From: Arthrobacter crystallopoietes BAB-32
GTDB lineage: Bacteria > Actinomycetota > Actinomycetes > Actinomycetales > Micrococcaceae
Assembly (NCBI RefSeq): GCF_000328305.2
Contig: NZ_ANPE02000105.1
Span: 1-48,928, forward strand
Length of the DNA stretch: 48,928 bases
Direction of reading: 5' to 3'
Position 1 is the stretch's first letter; every line of letters starts with the position of its first letter. A program made the translations under genes and the position numbers. Positions 37,473-45,393 of this stretch are shown piece after piece. The notes beneath the pieces are model-generated. The model made no database searches. It saw only the letters and a program-made list of their open reading frames with translations, and was not told the DNA's origin.

Positions 37473-38449
37473 ATGTCTGCAGAGCAGACCCAAGAGCCGG
37501 AGGCAGCGGCACCAGGAGCCGCCAGTGCTCCCCGGCTCGGAGAGGGCCACGGGCTGTCCGCCCGCATTGCAGCGGAGGCTGCCGGAGCATTCCTGTTGTT
37601 CTTCGGGGCGATGGGCATCGGAATGTTCAACCCGCAGGCGGGTTCTCTGTGCCCTTCGGTTTCGGCCTGGCAGTCGTCGCCGGCATGCTCGCCTTCGGAC
37701 ACATCTCGGGCGGCCACTTCAACCCCGCAATCACGCTCGGCAGCGCGCTCGCCGGACGCACCAGCTGGAAGAGCGTCCCGGCCTATGTTATCGCCCAGCT
37801 GGTCGGCACGTCCCTGGCTGCAGTTGTCCTGTGGGTGATCCTGCTCAGCCACCCCGCCGCCAGCCAGCTCTCGCAGGTCTTTACCCTGGTTGCCAACAAG
37901 TACGCCGCCGGAGAGGAGCTGGGCTTCGGGCTGGCCGGAGTGTTCCTGGCCGAAACCATCGCCACGGCCATCCTTGTGGCTGTCTACCTCGGCGCGACGT
38001 CCAGCAGGGACCGGCTGCGCAGCGCGCCGTACGCCGTCGGCCTGGCTTTCGCCGTCCTGACCGCCGTCCTGATTCCCATTTCGAATGCCGGAATGAACCC
38101 CGCCCGTTCCACTGCCGGCGTCTACTTCGCCGACCCTGCGACGCTGGGCGAGCTTTGGCTGTTCTGGGTCGCCCCGCTCCTGGGCGCGGTCATTGCCGGC
38201 CTGCTGTACCGCAGTGCTGAGATGGTGCCTGCCAGCAAGTCCGGCGGCGACGCATCGGACGGCTCAGCGGAAGCCCACGTGCAGCAGAAAACCGCTGCGG
38301 CAACGGCTGAGGATGCTGCGCCGGCTCCGGCGGCAGAAGGTCCTGGCGGCAGGACGGTCCCGACCGAGGCCCAGGGCGACCACGGTGCCGACGAAGCCCG
38401 GGACTTCTTCAACGGGAAGCCGAGCCGGAATCCGGACGAGGAGCAGTAA
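37473..38449 (+). pseudogene. Aquaporin/MIP-family channel gene with a frameshift
   Basis: Two overlapping frames together encode one MIP channel. The first part starts at ATG 37473 behind GGAGGAGG and encodes MSAEQTQEPEAA to MGIGMFNPQAGSL. The second, one frame back, resumes near 37649 as VPFGFGLAVVAGMLAFGH, with the first NPA box in GGHFNPAITLG and the second in GMNPARSTAG. Restoring one base around 37649 (CTG-GTG-CCC) would join them. After the channel domain comes a ~80-residue acidic, Ala-rich tail. Either a real one-base deletion or a sequencing error explains the break. An aquaporin (water) versus glyceroporin choice is not certain. Confidence 0.85.
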
Positions 38450-38458
38450 GGCCTTCCA

Positions 38459-38498
38459 CCACGGTGGCGGCACGTCTTTTCGGGGCGTGCCGCCGTGG
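38459..38498 (+). terminator. Hairpin after the aquaporin gene
   Basis: A 13-bp stem with a 3-nt bulge in the left arm (arms 38459-38474 and 38486-38498) has a loop containing TCTTTT. It lies 9 nt after the aquaporin stop and before sbcD, and probably terminates the aquaporin transcript. Confidence 0.5.
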
Positions 38499-38539
38499 CC
38501 TGCACAAAACTGTCAGAGCCCGCCGTTAGCGTTGGGAGC

Positions 38540-39700
38540 ATGAGGTTACTGCATACATCGGACTGGCATCTCGGACGCTCCTTCCATGGCGTCGGGATGC
38601 TCGGGGCGCAGCAGCATTTCGTTGGCCAACTGCTCGATACGGTCAGGAGCCGCGGCATCGACGTCGTGCTGATAGCCGGGGACGTGTATGACCGTGCCTT
38701 GCCCGGCGTCGATGTGGTGAACTTCTTTTCCGACACACTCTCGCGCATTCGTGCGGCCGGAGCGGCTGTGATCGTCACCAGTGGAAACCATGATTCAGCG
38801 TCGCGGCTTGGCTTCGGTTCGGACATCCTGGCCCACGGCGGCGTGCACCTGCGCACCCGCATCGACCAGTTGGCTGTACCGGTGGAACTGGACCTCGGCG
38901 GCGCAACCCTGGCCGTCTACGGCATCCCTTACCTGGAACCGCGGCTCAACTCGGAGGAACTCGAAGCTGCCGCGCCCACGCATACCGCCGTGACCCGTGC
39001 GGCATTGGACCGTGTCCGGGCAGACCTGGAGGCCAGACGGTCGAAGGGCCGCGTTCACTCCCTCGTCATGGGACACACCTTCGCGAGCGGTGGCATCACG
39101 TCGGACAGCGAGCGGGACCTGAGCATCGGAGGCGTGGGAGCCGTCCCGCTCGACTTGTTCGACGGTCTGGACTATGTGGCGCTAGGCCACCTGCACGGGC
39201 GACAGAAGCTCAGCAGCACGGTCCGGTATTCCGGCTCCCCGCTGCCGTACTCGTTCTCGGAAGCGGGACATGAGAAGGGCGGCTTCATTGTCGAATTCAC
39301 CGAGGACGGACTAGGTACAGTGGAGCCGGTTAACTGGACGGCACCCCGGCGCCTAGCCGTGCTGAGGGGGACCATGGACGACCTCCTGTCCTCAGTTGAG
39401 CATTCGTGGGCTGAGGACGCATACTGCCAAATCACGCTGACGGACAACGACCGTCCGGCCAAGGCCATGGAACGCCTCCGGGGACGGTTCCCCGAGACCC
39501 TGGTCCTCGCCTTCGAACCTGAATCGGTGCCGGCCAAGGCCGCAATGACCTACAGCCGGCGGATTGCCGAAGCCCGGGACGATCTTGAACTGTGCTGCGG
39601 CTTCCTGGAGCATGTGCGGTCCAGGGAGCCAGACCCAGCGGAACGCGCGCTTGTTGCTGACATGCTGGCCAGGGCCGCAACAGCGGAGGTCTCGGCATGA
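38540..39700 (+). CDS. sbcD: Exonuclease SbcCD subunit D
   Basis: SbcD (Mre11 homologue) is the Mn2+-dependent nuclease of the SbcCD complex, which opens hairpins and trims DNA ends. The 386-residue protein has the phosphodiesterase motifs HTSDWHLG, GDVYDRALPG, SGNHDS, MGHTF and GHLHG. ATG 38540 follows GGGAGC. The stop overlaps sbcC by 4 nt (ATGA), so the two subunits are co-translated. Confidence 0.95.
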   Translation: MRLLHTSDWHLGRSFHGVGMLGAQQHFVGQLLDTVRSRGIDVVLIAGDVYDRALPGVDVVNFFSDTLSRIRAAGAAVIVTSGNHDSASRLGFGSDILAHGGVHLRTRIDQLAVPVELDLGGATLAVYGIPYLEPRLNSEELEAAAPTHTAVTRAALDRVRADLEARRSKGRVHSLVMGHTFASGGITSDSERDLSIGGVGAVPLDLFDGLDYVALGHLHGRQKLSSTVRYSGSPLPYSFSEAGHEKGGFIVEFTEDGLGTVEPVNWTAPRRLAVLRGTMDDLLSSVEHSWAEDAYCQITLTDNDRPAKAMERLRGRFPETLVLAFEPESVPAKAAMTYSRRIAEARDDLELCCGFLEHVRSREPDPAERALVADMLARAATAEVSA

Positions 39701-42700
39701 GGATCCATCGGTTGGAGATCCAGGCCTTCGGCCCCTTTGCCGGACGTGAGGTTATCGACTTCGATGAGCTCAGCAGCCAAGGGCTGTTCCTGCTGAACGG
39801 TCCAACCGGCGCCGGCAAGACCAGCATCCTGGACGCCGTCTGCTTTGCCCTGTACGGTTCGGTGCCTGGCGCCCGGCAGCAGGGCAAGCGGTTGCGCAGC
39901 GACCATGCTCTACCAGACGCCGTCCCTGAAGTTGTTTGCGAGTTCAGCGCCAGGGGACGCCGGCTGGAGGTCACCCGCAGCCCGCAATGGGACCGCCCCT
40001 CGGCCAGGTCGAAGAAGGGCTCTGTCCCGGAGAAGGCCCTGACGCTGCTGCGGGAAAAAGTAGACGGCACATGGGTGGCCAAGACGTGGCGAAATGATGA
40101 AGCCGGCTCCGAACTGCTGGCACTGCTGGGCATGAGCCTGGACCAGTTCACCAAGGTCGTGCTGCTGCCACAAGGAGACTTTGCCGCCTTCCTGCGGGCC
40201 GACGCCAAGGAGCGCCGCCCGCTGCTGCAACGGCTGTTCAACACCGATCGTTTCGAAACCGTCGAACAGCTGATGGCCGAAGAGGCCCAGAAAGCCCGCA
40301 ACAGCTTCGACGCGGCGGCGGCGGGAGTTGCCCAACTCCGTGATCGTGCCTTGGACGAGGCCCGCCGGTATTTGGCCGAAGAACAGTTGCCTGCCGAATC
40401 CTTGCCGGTGGAGGAGGTCATTCCTGCCCTCGAGGGAGCATTGGCGGATGCCGTTGCCAGCGCGTCGTCGTCTGTGGAATCCCAGCGGCAGCAGCTCCTG
40501 GCCCGGAACGAAACCATCGCAGCGCAGGAACAGTCCCTGGCAGACGCCCGACAGCTGCAAGCCATGGAGAAGCTCGCGGCCGAGCACGAGGCTGCGGCAC
40601 CGGCGTACGCCGAATGGACCGCAACCCTCCAAGCGCACCGTGCGGCCGAGCTGCTGGCGGCGCCGTTGCGCCACCGCGATCAGGCCGCCAAAGCGGTTGA
40701 GCAAGCAGACAAGGGCTTCCTGGAGAGCGCCGACGCCGCCCAGGCGCATCGGCTGTACCCGCGGTTTGCGGCTGATCGTCCGGCGCCGGACAACTCCGGC
40801 AAGGAACTCCTCGAGGGCATTTCCCGGCAACTGTCGAACGAGCTGGGCCGGTCTCGTGCCATGTTGCCTGAAGCCGAAGGGCTGGCAGCGGCCAAGGCGG
40901 AACAGCGACGCCAAGAGCAGCGCGTTGGCGCCCTGCGGCAGCAGGCGGAAGCCGCCTCCAACCGGAAGCGGGAGGCGGAGGAACACGGAGGCCTGCTCCG
41001 CCAGCAACTCGAGTCTTTGGGGCGGGAGCCGCTGGACCCTGCTTTGCTGTCGGAAAAACTTGACCAGGCCAGGCAAGTCCGGGATGCCGTAATCCACTAC
41101 GGAAATTGCCTTCGCCGCACTGAGGAAGCCAGGGAACTGCGGGACCGGGTCAATGCCGAGCAACTCGAGTTGAAGCAGCGCTGGCTGCAATTGCTGGAAC
41201 GCCGGCTCGAGCAGGCCGCGGCGGAGCTGGCTGACACGCTGACACAAGGCGGTCCATGTCCGGTCTGCGGCGGCATTGAACACCCGCAGCCGGCCGTGGC
41301 GGACCACGGAGGGCTGGTCACTCGCGAAGTCGAGAACGAAGCTCGCCGCCGCCATGCCGAGGCCGAGGCTCGCTACGCGGAGGCACAGCAGTCGTGCTCT
41401 GCCTTGGAACAGGAGCTCGCAGGACTTGCCTCCCGCGGCGGCACGACGGATCCGTCGGAAGCCCAAGGGGATGTCCGTGCTGCACAGGACAGCCTGGATG
41501 CGGCCCTCGCTGCCCGCCGCCGCCTGGAAAGGCTGCAGGAACAAGTGCAGTCGAACGCTGAACAGGTCCAGTCGCTGCAGCGGCAGCTTTCCCAAGTGGT
41601 TGTCGAGCAGGCCTCGGCGGAATCGGAACTTCAGTTCGCTCGGGCCCGAATTGTCGAACTTGAGCATAGATTGGCTGAAGTCTTGCCTGAGGGTGAGCGT
41701 CTTGAGGAGTGGATTGCGGGTCTGGAGCAGCTGGAGCGGCTGGTGGGTACCTGCTCCAAGCTGCTTGTCCAGCGGGAGCATGCGGCCCGGGCATTGGACA
41801 GCACCGAGGATGAAGTTGCGGCTGCCGTAGAAGCGTCGGAATTCGACACCGAGGACGACGCACGCGTTTCGCTCCTGGCGGGACCGGAACTGGACGATCT
41901 GAGGCGACGCCGGGATGCCTACGAGGAGGCAGGCCAGCGTCTTCGCCTGCTGTGCGAATCCTCTGCTGTCCTACGGGCACAGGACGCTGTGCGCAGCGGG
42001 TCGGGCCTGCCTGAACCGGCTCAAGTAGAAGAGGCCCGTGCCGAGGTGCGCAGGTTGGAGGACGATCTGCGCCGGATTTCTGTCCGGCACGGCATGCTTC
42101 AGGCCGCGCAGGAGCAGCTGGGGGGCTACCGGACGCGGCTCCAGGAACAGCTCGTGCGGTTGCGGCCCGCGGCCGAACGGTTCGAACTGGTCCAGTCAGT
42201 GGCAGATAGTGTCCGGGGGCTGGGCGATAACGACCGCAAGATGACTTTGGCGACGTACGTCTTGGCGGCCAGGCTAGAGCAGATTGCTGCGGCAGCCTCA
42301 GAGCGGCTGAATGCGATGACTGACGGCCGGTACACCCTCCTGCACGATGATTCGAAGTCTGGCAACAAAAAGTCCGGCCTCGGCCTTCATGTTAGTGATG
42401 AATGGACCGGATTGCGTCGGGACACCTCCACGCTGTCAGGCGGCGAATCCTTCATGGCTTCGCTGTCCTTGGCCCTGGGCCTTGCCGACGTCGTGCAAGC
42501 TGAATCCGGCGGCGTGGACATCGAGACCCTCTTCGTCGACGAAGGTTTCGGCAGCTTGGACGAGCAGTCCCTCGAACAGGTCATGGATGCCCTCGAAGGC
42601 CTGCGCGACGGCGGCCGGGTGGTAGGCCTGGTCAGCCATGTTGCCGAGATGAAGCAGCGGATCGGCGCCCAGTTGCAGGTTGCAAAGGGTCGACAAGGTT

Positions 42701-42735
42701 CAAGTGTGCGCACGGTCGTAGCAGCCGTGGAATGA
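39697..42735 (+). CDS. sbcC: Exonuclease SbcCD subunit C (SMC-family ATPase)
   Basis: SbcC (Rad50 homologue) is the ATPase that clamps DNA for SbcD. The 1012-residue protein has N-terminal Walker A GPTGAGKTS (35-43), long coiled coils with many Gln, Glu and Arg, a zinc hook CPVC (521-524) at the midpoint, and the ABC signature LSGGES beginning at Leu913. Walker B ETLFVDEGFGSLD and a final VSHVAEM switch follow. All key elements are intact. Confidence 0.95.
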   Translation: MRIHRLEIQAFGPFAGREVIDFDELSSQGLFLLNGPTGAGKTSILDAVCFALYGSVPGARQQGKRLRSDHALPDAVPEVVCEFSARGRRLEVTRSPQWDRPSARSKKGSVPEKALTLLREKVDGTWVAKTWRNDEAGSELLALLGMSLDQFTKVVLLPQGDFAAFLRADAKERRPLLQRLFNTDRFETVEQLMAEEAQKARNSFDAAAAGVAQLRDRALDEARRYLAEEQLPAESLPVEEVIPALEGALADAVASASSSVESQRQQLLARNETIAAQEQSLADARQLQAMEKLAAEHEAAAPAYAEWTATLQAHRAAELLAAPLRHRDQAAKAVEQADKGFLESADAAQAHRLYPRFAADRPAPDNSGKELLEGISRQLSNELGRSRAMLPEAEGLAAAKAEQRRQEQRVGALRQQAEAASNRKREAEEHGGLLRQQLESLGREPLDPALLSEKLDQARQVRDAVIHYGNCLRRTEEARELRDRVNAEQLELKQRWLQLLERRLEQAAAELADTLTQGGPCPVCGGIEHPQPAVADHGGLVTREVENEARRRHAEAEARYAEAQQSCSALEQELAGLASRGGTTDPSEAQGDVRAAQDSLDAALAARRRLERLQEQVQSNAEQVQSLQRQLSQVVVEQASAESELQFARARIVELEHRLAEVLPEGERLEEWIAGLEQLERLVGTCSKLLVQREHAARALDSTEDEVAAAVEASEFDTEDDARVSLLAGPELDDLRRRRDAYEEAGQRLRLLCESSAVLRAQDAVRSGSGLPEPAQVEEARAEVRRLEDDLRRISVRHGMLQAAQEQLGGYRTRLQEQLVRLRPAAERFELVQSVADSVRGLGDNDRKMTLATYVLAARLEQIAAAASERLNAMTDGRYTLLHDDSKSGNKKSGLGLHVSDEWTGLRRDTSTLSGGESFMASLSLALGLADVVQAESGGVDIETLFVDEGFGSLDEQSLEQVMDALEGLRDGGRVVGLVSHVAEMKQRIGAQLQVAKGRQGSSVRTVVAAVE

Positions 42736-42821
42736 GGTCCGGCAGCAGCCGCCGGAACGGGGTGCCGCCGGAGGTATGATGGTTCGCGTATCCGGGTTCT
42801 GCGTATCGGGAGGTAGGGACG

Positions 42822-42890
42822 ATGCGCAGCACAAACCTACGGAAAATCAATGAACGAACATTTCGAGCCTGGCATCCCTGCCCAAACTGA
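42822..42890 (+). CDS. Short upstream ORF overlapping the MFS start
   Basis: ATG 42822 has an excellent Shine-Dalgarno sequence (GGGAGG, 42808-42813, 8-nt spacing) and opens a 22-codon frame encoding MRSTNLRKINERTFRAWHPC plus Pro-Asn. It ends at TGA 42890, 38 nt inside the downstream MFS gene, which is in another frame. The MFS start itself has only a weak ribosome site. Translation of this ORF could control access to that start. This is an inference; the peptide itself may be irrelevant. Confidence 0.4.
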   Translation: MRSTNLRKINERTFRAWHPCPN

Positions 42891-44193
42891 CGCCGGTGAT
42901 CGGCCGTCCGGCACAGCAGAAGCGGACGCCCGCGGTGGCAACCCAAGGAAAACCTGGGGCCGCTACGCGCGCCTCGCTGAACTGGCGGGCCTGTCCTTCC
43001 TGGCGATCGGATTTCCCGCCCGGCTGCCCTTGGCGATGTTGACGATCGGCGCATTAACCATGGTGACTGCGAGCACCGGATCGTACGCGCTCGGCGGTTT
43101 CGCTGCCGGCGCCGTAGGCCTTGGTTCGGCACTCGGCGCGCCGCTTCTGGGCTACTTGGCCGACCGAAACGGCCAGCGGCCCGTGCTGCTGCTGTCGGCG
43201 GCGGTGCATACAATCGCCGTCGCACTCTTGCTGCTGGCCGTCTACGCGAGCCCGGCAGATGCCGGAATGCCCGCCGTTCTCGCAGCTTCGCTGGCTGTGG
43301 GCGCCTCCTGTCCACAGGTAAGCCCCATGGCCCGGGTGCGCTGGATGGCACTGGCCCGCCACGACAAACGGGCGCTGGATACGGCCCTGTCCTACGAGAG
43401 CACAGCGGACGAACTGACCTTCGTGCTGGGCCCGGCACTGGTCGGCCTCCTTGCAGCCACCGTTGCCCCATGGCTGCCATTCGCGCTTGTTGTGCTCCTG
43501 ACGGTCACGCTTGTTCCGGCCTTTGCGCTCCATCGAACTGTGTTCACCGTGGCGCCGATCGGCAGGAAGATGGAGCGCCGGCATCCGGCGGCTGTCGCAG
43601 CGGCGCGCAGCCGGCCGCCAGTCAACTGGCTCTATACTTCGGTCCCCGTGCTGGGCATGGTCGCCATGGGGATGTTCTTCGGGTCCACCCAGAACGCGCT
43701 GAGTGCCTTCGGGGGAACCTTCGGCGCCGCGGATTCCGCAGGACTGCTGTACGCATTGCTGGGCCTGACATCGGCGTTCGGCGCCCTGTCCGTTGCCTAT
43801 TGGCCCGCCCGCTGGAATCATGCAGCGCGTTGGATCGTCTGCGGCGGGACCATGGCTGTCTTCACGGCGTTGTTGCAGTTGCCGACAGAAGTCGCGCCCA
43901 TGATCCTGATCCTGCTCCTGGTGGGACTGCCGGTCGGCCCCACAATGGTCACGATTTTCAGCATCGGTACCGTAGTTGCGCCAAAGAACCGGCTCGGCAC
44001 AGTAATGACCTTGCTGGCCAGCGGAGTGGTGCTCGGGAGCGCGCTCGGCTCTGCCGCTGCCGGAGCGGTGGCGGAATCGGCCGGGTACTCCGCCGCGTTC
44101 ATCGTTTCCCTAGGTGCGGCGGCCGCGCTCTTCGTCCTCGGCTTCCTGGCGGCTGTCGTCCGTCGCAAGGCAACCGCCGTCGACCAGCCTTAG
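42850..44193 (+). CDS. MFS transporter
   Basis: The 447-residue protein has a ~45-residue polar N-terminus and twelve predicted membrane helices with the MFS loop motif GYLADRNGQRPV between helices 2 and 3. Its layout (GALTMVTASTGSYALGG, ASCPQVSPMARVRW) resembles actinobacterial drug-efflux or unknown MFS members; the substrate is not assignable. ATG 42850 has only a weak GGAAAA site; a well-positioned Shine-Dalgarno sequence serves the short upstream ORF instead. It ends 1 nt from the convergent IclR gene. Confidence 0.85.
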   Translation: MNEHFEPGIPAQTDAGDRPSGTAEADARGGNPRKTWGRYARLAELAGLSFLAIGFPARLPLAMLTIGALTMVTASTGSYALGGFAAGAVGLGSALGAPLLGYLADRNGQRPVLLLSAAVHTIAVALLLLAVYASPADAGMPAVLAASLAVGASCPQVSPMARVRWMALARHDKRALDTALSYESTADELTFVLGPALVGLLAATVAPWLPFALVVLLTVTLVPAFALHRTVFTVAPIGRKMERRHPAAVAAARSRPPVNWLYTSVPVLGMVAMGMFFGSTQNALSAFGGTFGAADSAGLLYALLGLTSAFGALSVAYWPARWNHAARWIVCGGTMAVFTALLQLPTEVAPMILILLLVGLPVGPTMVTIFSIGTVVAPKNRLGTVMTLLASGVVLGSALGSAAAGAVAESAGYSAAFIVSLGAAAALFVLGFLAAVVRRKATAVDQP

Positions 44194-44194
44194 G

Positions 44195-44950
44195 TCAACG
44201 CAATTCCGCTTCAATCGCGGCGGCGGCGCGCTGCAGTGCGGCTGCAATGACCTCGGTTGATGTGTCCGTGCGAATATAGACCACCGCAACGGCGGCGGGT
44301 AGCTGTCCGGGCACATTGACGGGTACGGCGACAGAAGAGACCCCGGGGATGACTTCGTCGTGGCTCACAGCGAAGCCCATCTGCCTGGCCAGTTCCGCTT
44401 CCGGCCGGAACGGCTGGCCAGTTGACCGCTTCTCCCATTCCTCGCGCCCGATTGCAGACTGGATGGCGATCCCGGGGGCGCCTGTCGAAAACGAATGCCG
44501 GGTCCCCGGGCGCTGCACAAGCGCGGCCGCTGTGTGGCGTGGCTCCACGGTGACGAGGGTGACGGAATCGTGCTGGTCCCATACTGCTATGAACGCGGTC
44601 ATCGCCAGGCCATTCGCCAGTGCAGTCAGCTCCGGCAACGCGGCGGACTGCAGGTCCCTTGACACGCCTCGAGCCAACGCTGCGAGTCCCGGGCCTGCCT
44701 GCACCCGCCCCGAGGAATCGCGCATCAGCAGGGAATGGTCCTCAAGGGTGCGCAGAATCCGATAGGCGATCGACCGGTGCACCCCGAGCGCTTCCGACAG
44801 TTCAGCGATGGTCATCGGCGCCTGCGCCTCGGCAAGGATCTCCAATGCGCGGATGCCCCGCGAGAGAGTCTGCGAATGCGCCGGACCCTTGGGCGTGGCA
44901 GGCGCTGTCTCCTTGACCGACAGGTCCGCAGGGGGCATGCGCTGGCTCAT
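44195..44950 (-). CDS. IclR-family transcriptional regulator
   Basis: The 251-residue protein has an N-terminal winged helix-turn-helix (about residues 46-75, MTIAELSEALGVHRSIAYR) and a C-terminal IclR effector domain (GQLPAAVAVVYI at its end). IclR regulators respond to small organic acids or aromatics. ATG 44950 has GAAGGA 8 nt upstream. Its control region contains a TGTTC/GAACA repeat that may be its own operator. The divergent MHS transporter gene about 440 nt away is a plausible target. Confidence 0.9.
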   Translation of the reverse strand: MSQRMPPADLSVKETAPATPKGPAHSQTLSRGIRALEILAEAQAPMTIAELSEALGVHRSIAYRILRTLEDHSLLMRDSSGRVQAGPGLAALARGVSRDLQSAALPELTALANGLAMTAFIAVWDQHDSVTLVTVEPRHTAAALVQRPGTRHSFSTGAPGIAIQSAIGREEWEKRSTGQPFRPEAELARQMGFAVSHDEVIPGVSSVAVPVNVPGQLPAAVAVVYIRTDTSTEVIAAALQRAAAAIEAELR

Positions 44951-45017
44951 TGGTTCATCCTTCGATCGCTGTTGAGGGACAGGCACAGCAGGCTGTTCCT
45001 GTGCTCACACGAATCAT

Positions 45018-45054
45018 TGTTCTATATCAGTACGTGATGTTCAACTATAGAACA
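45018..45054. promoter_or_regulatory. Candidate IclR operator
   Basis: TGTTCTATA (45018-45026) and TATAGAACA (45046-45054) form a 9-bp perfect inverted repeat, with a nested TGTTC-N7-GAACA (45038-45054). It lies about 70-100 nt before the IclR start. The half-sites resemble IclR-family targets. Binding by the adjacent regulator is inferred. Confidence 0.5.
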
Positions 45055-45344
45055 TTCTGAGTCGCGCGGACCGGGCGCAAATTCCGAAGCGCCACTGCCA
45101 GGGGGCGAGCGACGGTCATGGCATCGTGTGCATCTGGACCGCTCCTTCCTCTGCGCCGAAGCGCTCCCCTATCACTGCCACCTCCTCAAAGCTATCGTTC
45201 TTGCGCCTGCTGCCGGTTCGCCTGCGTGTGGGCACCCCTCGCCACACCCGTCTGTAGGCCGGCAGGCACGAAGGCCGCCGTTGCAGGATCGTTAGCGAAG
45301 AGGCTGTGATGGTTGTCACCGTCGTGTAATATGGCTTCAGTCAC

Positions 45345-45368
45345 ATTACCGACCGTTCTGTCGGTAAT
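45345..45368. promoter_or_regulatory. TetR-like operator upstream of the MHS transporter
   Basis: ATTACCGAC (45345-45353) and GTCGGTAAT (45360-45368) form a perfect 9-bp inverted repeat with a 6-nt spacer, 25 nt before the transporter start. The ACCGACCG-type core resembles operators of TetR regulators such as PaaR. No TetR gene lies in the window, so the regulator would be encoded elsewhere. Confidence 0.55.
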
Positions 45369-45393
45369 CTTCGATGGGAGGATCGGAGTCTTC

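Larger units (their letters stand above)
44951..45393. other. 443-nt intergenic region with two palindromes
   Basis: No convincing gene is seen between the divergent IclR and MHS transporter genes. It holds two candidate operators: an IclR-type repeat near 45018-45054 and a TetR-type palindrome at 45345-45368, both listed separately. The central 45060-45300 is GC-rich with no recognisable element; short ORFs there lack ribosome sites. Confidence 0.6.

Noticed and set aside
42736-42890. A frameshift at the start of the MFS gene (true start at ATG 42822)
   Set aside because: The upstream frame gives no MFS-like sequence and the MFS frame has its own ATG and normal polar N-terminus; an upstream ORF explains the data better.
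45116-45319. Short minus-strand open frame (67 residues) in the IclR/MHS intergenic region
   Set aside because: It has a GTG start with no ribosome site, no recognisable domain and unremarkable composition for chance in GC-rich DNA.
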